Source: Pseudomonadota bacterium (lineage in GTDB: Bacteria > Desulfobacterota > Syntrophia > Syntrophales > UBA5619). From it: a stretch of 43,905 nucleotides of DNA. The stretch is taken from positions 1 through 43,905 of the forward strand of contig JAHIMW010000115.1 of the NCBI GenBank assembly GCA_018896355.1. Direction: 5' to 3'. Shown here one piece after another: positions 32,063-40,044 of this stretch; within the stretch, counting starts at the first letter, position 1; each line of letters starts with the position of its first letter. Both the position numbers and the translations under genes were made by a program. The notes below the pieces were generated by a model. It saw only the letters and a program-made list of their open reading frames with translations, made no database searches and had not been told where the DNA came from.

Positions 32063-33592
32063 ATGAACATGGTATTCCCTCTGTTAAGCGCAATTATTTT
32101 TTTACCCCTGGCCGCTGCGTTTGTTTTGATACTGCTGCCGCGGAAAAACACCCTGCTGACAAAGGTTTTTACGCTCGTCTGGACGATTCTGGAATTTGGC
32201 CTCTCCCTCCCGCTGTTCTTCAATTTTAATGAAAAAACGGCGGGGATGCAGTTTATGGAAAACCTCGACTGGTTTCCCGAATTCGGCATCGGCTACACCC
32301 TCGGCGTGGACGGCATCAGCATGCTGCTGGTGCTCTTGACGACCTTCCTCACCGTGCTGTGCGTGCTCTGTTCCTGGAACGCGATCACGGACAAGGTAAA
32401 GGAATACTATGCGTCGTTCCTGCTGCTGGAAACGGCCATGCTGGGCGCCCTCTGCGCGCTGGATCTCGTCCTCTTTTACATCTTCTGGGAGCTGATGCTG
32501 GTTCCGATGTACCTGCTGATCGGCGTCTGGGGCGGCCCGCGCCGGATCTATGCGGCCATCAAGTTTTTTCTCTTTACCATGGTGGGCAGCGTCCTGATGC
32601 TGCTGGCGATCATGGCCCTCTATTTCCACTACGGCCGCGATACGGGCATCTATACCTTCAATCTGCTGGAACTCTACAAGGCGAGCATCCCCGTCGTGAA
32701 GCAATACTGGCTCTTTGCCGCCTTTGCGCTCTCCTTCGCGATCAAGGTGCCGATGTTCCCCTTTCATACGTGGTTGCCCGACGCCCATACGGAGGCGCCC
32801 ACGGCGGGCAGCGTCATTCTGGCCGGCGTCTTGCTGAAAATGGGGACTTATGGATTCCTGAGGTTTGCCATCCCCCTCTTCCCGCAGGCCGCCTTTGCCG
32901 CGGCGCCGATCATCTCCATTCTCGCACTGATCGGGATCATCTACGGCGCCATCATGTGCATCATGCAGACGGACCTGAAACGGCTGATCGCCTACTCATC
33001 GGTCAGCCACCTGGGGTATGTGATGCTCGGCATCTTTGCGTTCAACATGCAGGGGCTGGAAGGGGGCATCTACCAGATGCTCAATCACGGCATCAGCACG
33101 GGGGGGCTGTTCCTCATTGTCGGCATGATCTATGAGAGACGGCACACGCGGATGATCGCCGACTTCGGAGGTCTTTCCAAGGTGATGCCGAAGCTGGCCG
33201 TTTTTTTCATGATCATCACACTCTCCTCGATCGCGTTGCCCGGCACTAACGGCTTCGTGGGAGAATTTCTGATCCTGCTCGGCGCCTTCCGAAGCAACGT
33301 CGCTTATGGAGTGCTGGCCGCCTCCGGCGTCATTCTGGGCGCGGTGTACATGCTGTGGATGTTCCAGCGCGTGATGTTCGGACAGATTACGAATGAGGAA
33401 AACAGAGGTTTAAAAGACGTTACAAAAAGGGAAACGGTCATCCTTTGCGCGATTGTCTTTTTCATATTTTTCATGGGACTCTACTCCCAGGCTTTTTTCC
33501 GAAAGATGGACGCAACGGCCGCAGGCTATCTCCAAAACATGCAGACGAAAATTGCGAGCAGCAATCCGGCGGGACCGGTTCCGTGGAGATGA
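32063..33592 (+). CDS. nuoM: NADH-quinone oxidoreductase subunit M
   Basis: A 509-residue antiporter-like membrane subunit (ND4 type). It has FYIFWELMLVPMYLLIGVWG (with the conserved Glu), KVPMFPFHTWLPDAHTEAPT and AYSSVSHLGYVMLGIF. Start ATG 32063; the ribosome binding site is poor, perhaps because the repeat before it displaced the original. Confidence 0.95.
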   Translation: MNMVFPLLSAIIFLPLAAAFVLILLPRKNTLLTKVFTLVWTILEFGLSLPLFFNFNEKTAGMQFMENLDWFPEFGIGYTLGVDGISMLLVLLTTFLTVLCVLCSWNAITDKVKEYYASFLLLETAMLGALCALDLVLFYIFWELMLVPMYLLIGVWGGPRRIYAAIKFFLFTMVGSVLMLLAIMALYFHYGRDTGIYTFNLLELYKASIPVVKQYWLFAAFALSFAIKVPMFPFHTWLPDAHTEAPTAGSVILAGVLLKMGTYGFLRFAIPLFPQAAFAAAPIISILALIGIIYGAIMCIMQTDLKRLIAYSSVSHLGYVMLGIFAFNMQGLEGGIYQMLNHGISTGGLFLIVGMIYERRHTRMIADFGGLSKVMPKLAVFFMIITLSSIALPGTNGFVGEFLILLGAFRSNVAYGVLAASGVILGAVYMLWMFQRVMFGQITNEENRGLKDVTKRETVILCAIVFFIFFMGLYSQAFFRKMDATAAGYLQNMQTKIASSNPAGPVPWR

Positions 33593-33605
33593 AAGGTAAA
33601 AAATT

Positions 33606-35063
33606 ATGGTTGTCATGAAGCCGGAACTTGCCTTCGGCTGGATCATGCCGGAGATTGTAATTACGCTCGTCGCCGTTCTCATTTTACTTTTGTCCGCCTT
33701 TCGCCGGAAGAACGATACCGGGCGCCTTGCGGGCGGTCTGTCGCTGATCGGCGCGGCTCTCGCGCTTTTCCTGACCTTCCGGTTATGGAACGGCGACCTC
33801 GACATCTTTAACGGGCTCTACACGATCGACAACTTCGGCGTTTTTTTCAAGGCGCTGGCGCTGGTGATTTCACTTCTCGTGACGCTGTTGTCGCTTCGCT
33901 ACGTCGAACGCGAAGAGATGATCAAAGGCGAATATTACGCCCTGCTGCTGTTCGGCACTCTGGGCATGATGATCATGGTCTCCTCCAACCATTTCGTCAC
34001 GATCTTCATCGGCCTGGAGGTGATGTCCATTGCAATCTATGTCCTTTGCGGACTGCTGATCGGCAATCCCCGGTCGGCGGAGGCGTCGCTCAAATATTTT
34101 TTGCTGGGGGCCTTTGCCACCGCCTTTCTGCTGTACGGCATCGCGCTGATCTACGGCACGACCGGCATACTGGACGTCCGCGAAATCGCGCGTTATGTCA
34201 CCTCCGGTAACTTCGTGATTACACCCGCCTTCATGGCGGGGATGGCCCTGCTCATCGTGGGGTTCGGTTTCAAGACGGCCTCCGTCCCCTTTCATATGTG
34301 GACGCCCGATGTCTATGAGGGCGCCCCGACCTCCATCACCGCGTACATGGCGACCGGTGTGAAGGCTGCTGCCTTCGGCGCATTCCTCCGGGTCTTCTAC
34401 ACGGCTCTCTACCCCTTCTTGACGGAATGGACGGGCCTGTTGTGGATCATCGCCGTCGTGACAATGACCCTGGGAAACATCACCGCGCTGATGCAGAACG
34501 ATATCAAAAGGATGCTCGCCTATTCCAGCATCGCCCATGCCGGATACATTCTGATCGCCTTCGCCGTCGGCGACAGGATTTTCTCCGCAAGCATCCTCTA
34601 TTATCTCCTCGTTTACAGCTTCATGAACATCGGGGCCTTTGCGGTCGTCATCCTTCTGGGTCGGAAAGAGGCGCCCAATACGGGCATCGAATCCTATGCG
34701 GGCCTCGCGACAAGACACCCGATGATCGCGCTGTCGATGAGCGTTTTTCTGCTATCGCTGGCGGGCGTCCCTCCCCTTGCCGGCTTCATGGGCAAGTTTT
34801 ATGTCCTCAGCGACGCGATCAAAGCCGGGTATTACTGGCTGGCGATTATCGGCGTACTCAACAGCGTGGTGGCCGTTTACTATTACCTCCGGGTCATCAT
34901 GTACATGTATTTCAAGGAACCGGAAGGCGAGATCGGCGGAATTGATCGATCTCCGGCCTACGCGGTCGTGATTGGCGTCAGCATCTGGGCATTGTTCCAT
35001 ATGGGCATCTTCCCGCGCTCTTTCCTGATGATCGCGCGGGAGTCGGTCAACATCTTCATGTAG
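33606..35063 (+). CDS. nuoN: NADH-quinone oxidoreductase subunit N
   Basis: A 485-residue antiporter-like membrane subunit (ND2 type), the last gene of the operon. It has GLEVMSIAIYVLCGLL, PFHMWTPDVYEGAPTSITAY and LAYSSIAHAGYILIAF. Start ATG 33606 after AAAGG. No strong terminator was seen in the 257 bases that follow. Confidence 0.95.
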   Translation: MVVMKPELAFGWIMPEIVITLVAVLILLLSAFRRKNDTGRLAGGLSLIGAALALFLTFRLWNGDLDIFNGLYTIDNFGVFFKALALVISLLVTLLSLRYVEREEMIKGEYYALLLFGTLGMMIMVSSNHFVTIFIGLEVMSIAIYVLCGLLIGNPRSAEASLKYFLLGAFATAFLLYGIALIYGTTGILDVREIARYVTSGNFVITPAFMAGMALLIVGFGFKTASVPFHMWTPDVYEGAPTSITAYMATGVKAAAFGAFLRVFYTALYPFLTEWTGLLWIIAVVTMTLGNITALMQNDIKRMLAYSSIAHAGYILIAFAVGDRIFSASILYYLLVYSFMNIGAFAVVILLGRKEAPNTGIESYAGLATRHPMIALSMSVFLLSLAGVPPLAGFMGKFYVLSDAIKAGYYWLAIIGVLNSVVAVYYYLRVIMYMYFKEPEGEIGGIDRSPAYAVVIGVSIWALFHMGIFPRSFLMIARESVNIFM

Positions 35064-35320
35064 GGAAAAGCGGTTTGGTTTCGTAACAGGCGCGTTACCC
35101 CCACCCCGGTCAAAACCCGTGCCCGGGCCATTCCGGGGATAGCATATCGATGATCGGGAATTCTCCCCTACCCTTCGTCTCCTCCATTTTGCCGCATAAG
35201 CCTGCTCCGTTTCATATTCTTCGCTGCGGCGATAATGACGACTCTGGAGCAGGTCAATAAAGGTTGAAAATCCGAACGGATCGAAGTATGTTTACGTATA
35301 AGGTATCTATGGAGGAAGCC

Positions 35321-36229
35321 ATGTTTCAAAAAACCCCTGTTCTGGCGGCCGTGGTGGTTGCGTTTCTTATCCTTGGCCTGAGCGGCTGCGTCGCCCAGAG
35401 CGACTACCTCAGGAAACAGGCCGAGGCCGATGCCCTGAACCGTGATCTGGCGGCCCGGACGTCGCAAAACAGCGACTTGAAGGCGCAAATTGATAAGTTG
35501 ACGGCCGCAACGGAGGGACTGATTGCGGATAAGGATGCGCTGATTGCCGATAAGGATGGGCTGATTACTGATAAGAAGAGACTGATTGCCGACACGGAGA
35601 GGTTTGAGAAGGAACGGACCGCTCTTGAAGTCCGCCTGAACAGAATCACCGAAGAGACAAGCCGGACAATCGAAGGGTTGCGGAACCATCAGATTGAACT
35701 GGAAGGCGATAAGCAGATGCTCGCGGAAAGCATCTCCCTGTTGAGGCAAACGAAAGAGGTGGAGGTCCGGAAGGTCAGCAAGACCTACGAGGATCTCCTC
35801 TCCGAGATGAAGAACGAAATCGCGCAGGGGCAGATCGCCATTACCGAGCTCAGGGGAAAACTGACCGTGGATGTTGTGGACAGGATCCTCTTCGACTCCG
35901 GTCAGACGGAAATCCGACCGGAGGGTCTGGGCGTGCTGAAGCGCGTCGTCGAGATTCTGATGACCGTGACGGACAAGGTGATTCGCGTCGAGGGACACAC
36001 GGACAGCATCCCGATCGGAGGGGCCCTCGCAAAAAGGTATCCCACAAACTGGGAGCTTTCCGCGGCGCGGGCGCTCAACGTCACCCGGTTCCTGGAAAAG
36101 GAGGGAATCGATCCCGCCCTGCTCTCGGCGGTTGCCTTTGGGGAACACCAGCCGATTGCCGAAAACGACACCCCCGAAGGGCGGGCGAGGAACCGCCGGA
36201 TCGCGATCATCCTTCTGCCAAGGGAATAA
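35321..36229 (+). CDS. OmpA-family lipoprotein with a repeated coiled-coil linker
   Basis: A 302-residue protein. ATG 35321 is used (GGAGGAAG upstream); the frame starts earlier at 35264, but a lipoprotein signal (VVVAFLILGLSGC, C23) fits the later start. Residues about 67-92 repeat LIADKDA four times with variation, encoded by near-identical 21-base DNA units. A coiled coil continues to about 165. The C-terminal OmpA domain (about 185-300) has DSGQTEIRPEG, VEGHTDSIPIGG and NWELSAARALNVTRFL and should bind peptidoglycan. It resembles a tethering lipoprotein of the outer membrane. The next feature is a palindromic element 10 bases on. Confidence 0.88.
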   Translation: MFQKTPVLAAVVVAFLILGLSGCVAQSDYLRKQAEADALNRDLAARTSQNSDLKAQIDKLTAATEGLIADKDALIADKDGLITDKKRLIADTERFEKERTALEVRLNRITEETSRTIEGLRNHQIELEGDKQMLAESISLLRQTKEVEVRKVSKTYEDLLSEMKNEIAQGQIAITELRGKLTVDVVDRILFDSGQTEIRPEGLGVLKRVVEILMTVTDKVIRVEGHTDSIPIGGALAKRYPTNWELSAARALNVTRFLEKEGIDPALLSAVAFGEHQPIAENDTPEGRARNRRIAIILLPRE

Positions 36230-36239
36230 TGAAACTGGG

Positions 36240-36362
36240 ACGGCTTCGTAAAAAGACCGCAGGCAAGACGCGCGAATCCTGAGGAATGAGGCGTACTTTG
36301 GCGTACGCCGCAATGACGAAGGATGAAGTGCAACGCAGCATCCGGACTTTTTACGAAGCCGT
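36240..36362. repeat. 123-bp palindromic element (copy 2), MITE/REP-like
   Basis: The ends are perfect 16-bp inverted repeats: ACGGCTTCGTAAAAAG (36240-36255) and CTTTTTACGAAGCCGT (36347-36362). The core has a second palindrome, GGCGTAC (36290-36296) with GTACGCC (36303-36309). GAGGCGTACT, GTACG and GACGAAGGATGA match the element at 9905-10028 read on its minus strand. The element ends one base before a possible rlmN start (36364), so an annotation that starts rlmN upstream (36286) would translate the element. Confidence 0.8.
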
Positions 36363-36390
36363 TATGACGAAATCGGAATCAGGCGCAAAC

Positions 36391-37452
36391 ATGACGGCCC
36401 TACCCAACATCCGTGACCTCTCCCTGGAGGAGATCGAGGTTTTGATCGCCAGCCTCGGCAAGGAGAAGTACCGCGCACGGCAGATCATGAAATGGCTTTA
36501 CATCGGCGGGGCGACCTCCTTCGCGGAGATGACAACCCTCGCGCGGGAGTTCCGCACGCGGATGGAGGGGCTCACCCGAATCGCCGAACCCGCAATCGAC
36601 CGGATACAGACCGCGTCGGACGGGACGAAAAAGGTCCTCTTCCGCATCGAGGACGGTCTCTTCATCGAAAGCGTCCTGATCCCCGGACGGAACCACTGGA
36701 CCGCCTGCATCTCAACCCAGGCGGGCTGCGCGATGGGCTGCCGCTTCTGCCTGACCGGACGGCAGGGGCTCAGGCGAAACCTCCTCCCCTCCGAGATCAC
36801 CGGCCAAATGACGATGCTCCGGCGCCACACGCCCGAGGGTCCGGAGATCAAGAACATCGTTTTGATGGGAATGGGGGAACCGCTTGCGAACTACGACCAC
36901 ACCCTGAAGGCGATCCGGATCATCACCTCCGATCACGGTCTCGGTTTCTCCAACCGGAAAATCACCGTCTCCACCTGCGGCATCGCCCCTCTGATCGTGA
37001 AACTGGGAAAAGACGTCTGTGTCAACCTCGCCATCTCGCTCAACGCCCCGGACGACCGGCTACGGGATGAGCTGATGCCCGTGAACCGAAAATACCCGCT
37101 GAGGGAGCTGCTGGCCGCCTGCCGGGGCTACCCGATGCCGGGGCGGCGAATGCTGACCTTCGAGTACACCCTCATGGCCGGCGTCAACGACTCTCCGGCG
37201 GATGCGGAAAAACTGGCCCGCCTGCTCCGCGGCCTCCGCTGCAAGTTGAACCTCATCGCCTTCAACGAGTTTCCCGGTGCACCCTACCGGACTCCAACCC
37301 CGGAGGCGGTCTCGGCCTTTCAACAGGTTCTGCTCGACCGCCATTACACCGCCATCCTCCGCGCGAGTCGCGGCCGGGACATCCTTGCCGCCTGCGGCCA
37401 GTTGAGCGGTCAGGCCGCCCCCGGCAATGGCAATATGAGAGAATTTATGTGA
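36391..37452 (+). CDS. rlmN: 23S rRNA (adenine2503-C2)/tRNA methyltransferase, radical SAM
   Basis: A 353-residue radical-SAM enzyme that methylates C2 of adenine in 23S rRNA and some tRNAs. The [4Fe-4S] motif is C113-x3-C117-x2-C120 (GCAMGCRFC). The C-terminal RASRGRDILAACGQL has the Cys that forms the methyl-carrying intermediate. Also seen: NIVLMGMGEPLANYD and CVNLAISLNAPDD. The start is uncertain: ATG 36391 (MTALPNIRDL) gives a typical N-terminus, ATG 36364 is an alternative, and the frame open from 36286 runs through the palindromic element and is not likely used. No strong ribosome binding site precedes either start. Confidence 0.92.
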   Translation: MTALPNIRDLSLEEIEVLIASLGKEKYRARQIMKWLYIGGATSFAEMTTLAREFRTRMEGLTRIAEPAIDRIQTASDGTKKVLFRIEDGLFIESVLIPGRNHWTACISTQAGCAMGCRFCLTGRQGLRRNLLPSEITGQMTMLRRHTPEGPEIKNIVLMGMGEPLANYDHTLKAIRIITSDHGLGFSNRKITVSTCGIAPLIVKLGKDVCVNLAISLNAPDDRLRDELMPVNRKYPLRELLAACRGYPMPGRRMLTFEYTLMAGVNDSPADAEKLARLLRGLRCKLNLIAFNEFPGAPYRTPTPEAVSAFQQVLLDRHYTAILRASRGRDILAACGQLSGQAAPGNGNMREFM

Positions 37453-37576
37453 ACAGATCCGCTTTACAACTTATCAAACATGATGTACGTGATAACCGCT
37501 ATCCTCAATTTTTCCCAAGTGCTTGATCAGGCCCAGGTAGAACCATTTTCGAATCTTTTTCAAGGAGAATAATAAA

Positions 37577-38143
37577 ATGAAGGTCGTTGCGTTTAACGGC
37601 AGCCCAAGAAAGGACGGCAATACATCGATCCTGATCCGTCATGTTTTCAGCGAACTTGAAAAACAGGGGATTGAAACCGATTTGGTGCAACTCTCGGAAA
37701 AAGAAATTCATGGCTGCATCGCCTGTGAGAAGTGCAGTCAAAACCGGGATCGGCATTGCGCTGTAAAAAGTGACGCCGCAAACGAATATATCGACAAGAT
37801 GCTCGGGGCAGAAGGGATTATCCTCGGCTCACCCGTTTACTTCCAGGACGTGACGCCGCAAATGAAGGCCCTGATCGATCGCACCGGCTATGTGGCGAGA
37901 TCCAACGGCAGAATGTTCAAGGACAAGGTTGGGGCATCCTTGGTTGCGTTGCGACGGTCAGGAGGGATTAGCGCTCTTGACACCATGAACCATTTTTTTC
38001 TGAGTGGACAGATGATCATTGTGGGTCGGGGAATCGCTTTTGGCCGGGAAATAGGGGAAGTAGAAAAGGACGATGAAGGGATCGGGCTTGTGAAATTACT
38101 CGGGCAAAAGATGGCCTGGCTACTTAAAAAAATATATGGGTAA
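37577..38143 (+). CDS. NADPH-dependent FMN reductase / iron-sulfur flavoprotein family
   Basis: A 188-residue flavodoxin-like protein. The FMN-phosphate loop is GSPRKDGNT (8-16). A Cys cluster C47, C50, C53 and C61 (CIACEKCSQNRDRHC) is placed as in the iron-sulfur flavoproteins (Isf), which bind a [4Fe-4S] cluster. EGIILGSPVYFQDVTPQMKA lies near the flavin. Start ATG 37577 after AAGGAG. The gene is followed 73 bases later, on the same strand, by the likely selenocysteine glutaredoxin. The electron partner is unknown. Confidence 0.85.
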   Translation: MKVVAFNGSPRKDGNTSILIRHVFSELEKQGIETDLVQLSEKEIHGCIACEKCSQNRDRHCAVKSDAANEYIDKMLGAEGIILGSPVYFQDVTPQMKALIDRTGYVARSNGRMFKDKVGASLVALRRSGGISALDTMNHFFLSGQMIIVGRGIAFGREIGEVEKDDEGIGLVKLLGQKMAWLLKKIYG

Positions 38144-38216
38144 ACGGTCTCATCAAACATTTATTTAAATGGCAGAGCGTCGAAAGTGGAGGGTATTTTG
38201 AGAAAGGAGAACGATT

Positions 38217-38468
38217 ATGGGTGAGCAAAAGGTTAAGCTCTATTCAAGACCTGCTTGAGCATGGTGCATACAAGCAAAAGAGTTTCTTTTGCAAAAAGGT
38301 GTAGAAATTGAAGAGCATGACCTCTTGAAAAATCCATTGAGCAACGAGGAGATCCTTACATTGGTGACAACCAAAGACGGGCAGATGAGAACGCCAATTA
38401 TCACCCGGGGAGATGAAGTTATTGTCTTTGGTTATAACCGGGACAAGTTGGGAAAATTGTTTCCGTAA
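38217..38468 (+). CDS. Probable selenocysteine-containing glutaredoxin (in-frame TGA)
   Basis: An 83-residue thioredoxin-fold protein when the TGA at 38256-38258 is read as selenocysteine (U). The frame begins at ATG 38217, preceded by AAAGGAG with 9 bases of spacing, and ends at TAA 38466-38468. The active site is P12-A13-U14-A15-W16-C17, i.e. U-x-x-C in place of the C-x-x-C of glutaredoxin/NrdH. The cis-proline is at RTPII (P60), and GDEVIVFGYNRDKLGKLF (65-82) is the usual C-terminal GSH/NrdH-like stretch. Everything after the TGA remains an intact glutaredoxin, which argues against a simple pseudogene. A hairpin with the expected bacterial SECIS geometry follows the TGA (see that entry). 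Such proteins use the low-pKa selenol to reduce disulfides or peroxides. Gene finders that treat TGA as stop will miss it. The alternative is a point mutation TGC to TGA, or a sequencing error. Its likely operon partner is the flavoprotein just upstream. Confidence 0.8.
38256..38292 (+). promoter_or_regulatory. Candidate bacterial SECIS element (in the coding region)
   Basis: After the TGA (38256-38258), GCAAAAG (38274-38280) pairs perfectly with CTTTTGC (38286-38292), giving a 7-bp stem and loop AGTTT. The loop has G in its second position and starts 22 bases after the TGA. Published bacterial SECIS rules ask for a loop 16-37 bases from the UGA, 3-14 bases long, with a G among its first two bases; this structure satisfies all three. 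It would bind SelB with selenocysteyl-tRNA. Confidence 0.7.
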
Positions 38469-39022
38469 GGACGATGTCATTGGACAGATAATGTGTTACC
38501 CCAAAACTGAAATATTTTTCAGATTTTGCTTGCACAAAGACACGGATGATGATAGCGAGCAACTACGACCCCGAGAGTTTAAATTTGTTTGAGTAATTCA
38601 TACTTAAAACGTAGGGAAATGGACAGATGACAGCAAGCGGCGTAACCTTAAAGACCAGCCTCTTATCGGATCTCCGGCAGATCTTAAAAGTCCGCATAGA
38701 AGCGGTTGTTTCGACGGTATTTTTTACGCAGTTTACAATAAAACCTTTTGAATGCCCCCTCGTTGCAAATCATCTTGGTATGGTTTCGGGCTAGATGTCT
38801 GCAATCGGGGGCTGATAAGTCATCTGCCTATTCCTGTCTGATATGAGGATGTTTTTATTAACTTTGGTAGAGAAAAAGAGGAAGAGTCTATGAATGTCGT
38901 TTAGAAAAGGATCTGGGGAAGAGGAAGGTTTCATTCATGCCATTGCAGTAAGTTTTTTTTTAAGAATTTATGAAAGGAACCGTTGAGATGTTCAATGCAT
39001 CAAATCGCAAGGGAGGTAAATT
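38469..39022. other. Non-coding, eroded sequence upstream of the hydrogenase operon
   Basis: No intact gene is seen. A 55-codon frame at 38627-38794 (TASGVTLKTSLLSDLRQILK start) slightly resembles the N-terminus of the DUF1016/YhcG nuclease family and may be a decayed end. An imperfect hairpin pairs 38754-38766 with 38800-38812 (GCCCCC/GGGGGC plus TTGCA/TGCAA). The promoter of the hydrogenase operon should lie here, but I could not point to a convincing -35/-10 or -24/-12. Confidence 0.4.
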
Positions 39023-40027
39023 ATGAAGGAAGAGGAATTGTTAAGCAACAAACTCTTAGATGTAATTGAATCCTGTGGGGTGAGTAGAAGGGACTTTCTC
39101 AAATATTCCGCTGCAATGGCAGCATTATTCGGAATTTCAGAATTTGAATTTGCCACGAAAGTTGTTCAGGCAATGGAAAGTGCCTCTAAAAAACCTCCGG
39201 TTATTTGGTTGGAGGGGCAAGATTGTGCTGGATGTACCATTTCATTCACCCAGATCCTAAACCCACCTGCTTCGTCCATCATCTTAGACAAAATTTCGCT
39301 TAGATATCATGAAACCGTCATGGCTGGTGCAGGACATCTCGCTGAAAAAGTCTATCATGATACGGTAAAAGAAGGCGGGTATGTGTTAATTGTAGAAGGT
39401 TCTGTCCCCTCTGCGGATGACCGCTTCTGTATGGTGGGCGGCCGACCCTTCAAAACGATTTTAGAGGAAGCAGCCCAAAAGGCCGGAGCAATCATTGCAG
39501 TGGGAGCTTGTGCTACCTACGGTGGCATTCCTGCAGCAACTCCGTCCAAAGGTATTGGTCTCAATAAAGCTCTTCCTGGAAAGACGGTAATCAATCTTCC
39601 AACCTGTCCTGTTCATCCAGATCATTTAGCTGGAACAGTTCTCTACTTTTTGACTACAGGAAAAGTCCCCCCGCTGGACAATGTGGGCCGTCCGTTGATC
39701 TATTACGCTGAGTCGATTCATGATAACTGTAGACGGCGGGCTCATTTCGATGAAAATCATTTTCTCGAAGACTGGAATGACCCTGGTCAGAAAGAATGGT
39801 GCATGCTGCATAAAGGCTGTAAGGGGACCATGACTAACTCTGACTGTCCAATCCGAAGATGGAATGATGGGATCAGTTTCTGCATCGATTGCGGAGCTCC
39901 ATGTATGGGATGTGCACAACCAGAATTCTACCAGGAGATGTCTCCTCTTTACACTGCTGAGAGCATCATTTCAAAAAGAATCTTGGCGATGAAAGAGGCC
40001 GGCTCGTTCAAAAGAGAGAATAGCTAA
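39023..40027 (+). CDS. hynB: [NiFe] hydrogenase small subunit, Tat-exported (group 1)
   Basis: A 334-residue Fe-S subunit that carries electrons between the Ni-Fe site and periplasmic partners. A twin-arginine signal is present (SRRDFLKYSA, RR at 22-23). The proximal cluster begins with C68-x2-C71 (GQDCAGC) and continues with GACATYGG and PTCPVHPD. A His/Cys medial region (HDNCRRRAHF) and distal ligands (CIDCGAPCMGC) follow. There is no C-terminal membrane helix, so it is likely soluble in the periplasm. Start ATG 39023 after GGGAGG. The name HynB is given by analogy with Desulfovibrio. Confidence 0.93.
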   Translation: MKEEELLSNKLLDVIESCGVSRRDFLKYSAAMAALFGISEFEFATKVVQAMESASKKPPVIWLEGQDCAGCTISFTQILNPPASSIILDKISLRYHETVMAGAGHLAEKVYHDTVKEGGYVLIVEGSVPSADDRFCMVGGRPFKTILEEAAQKAGAIIAVGACATYGGIPAATPSKGIGLNKALPGKTVINLPTCPVHPDHLAGTVLYFLTTGKVPPLDNVGRPLIYYAESIHDNCRRRAHFDENHFLEDWNDPGQKEWCMLHKGCKGTMTNSDCPIRRWNDGISFCIDCGAPCMGCAQPEFYQEMSPLYTAESIISKRILAMKEAGSFKRENS

Positions 40028-40044
40028 AGGAGGGAGAATTTCAT

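Noticed and set aside
38627..38794. 55-codon frame with faint likeness to DUF1016/YhcG nuclease N-termini
   Set aside because: The match is limited to a few residues (LLSDLRQIL) and there is no ribosome binding site; not enough to call a gene.
38926..38945. Possible -24/-12 element upstream of the hydrogenase operon (GG-N10-GC)
   Set aside because: The flanking bases do not match TGGCAC and TTGC; a GG-N10-GC spacing alone is common by chance.
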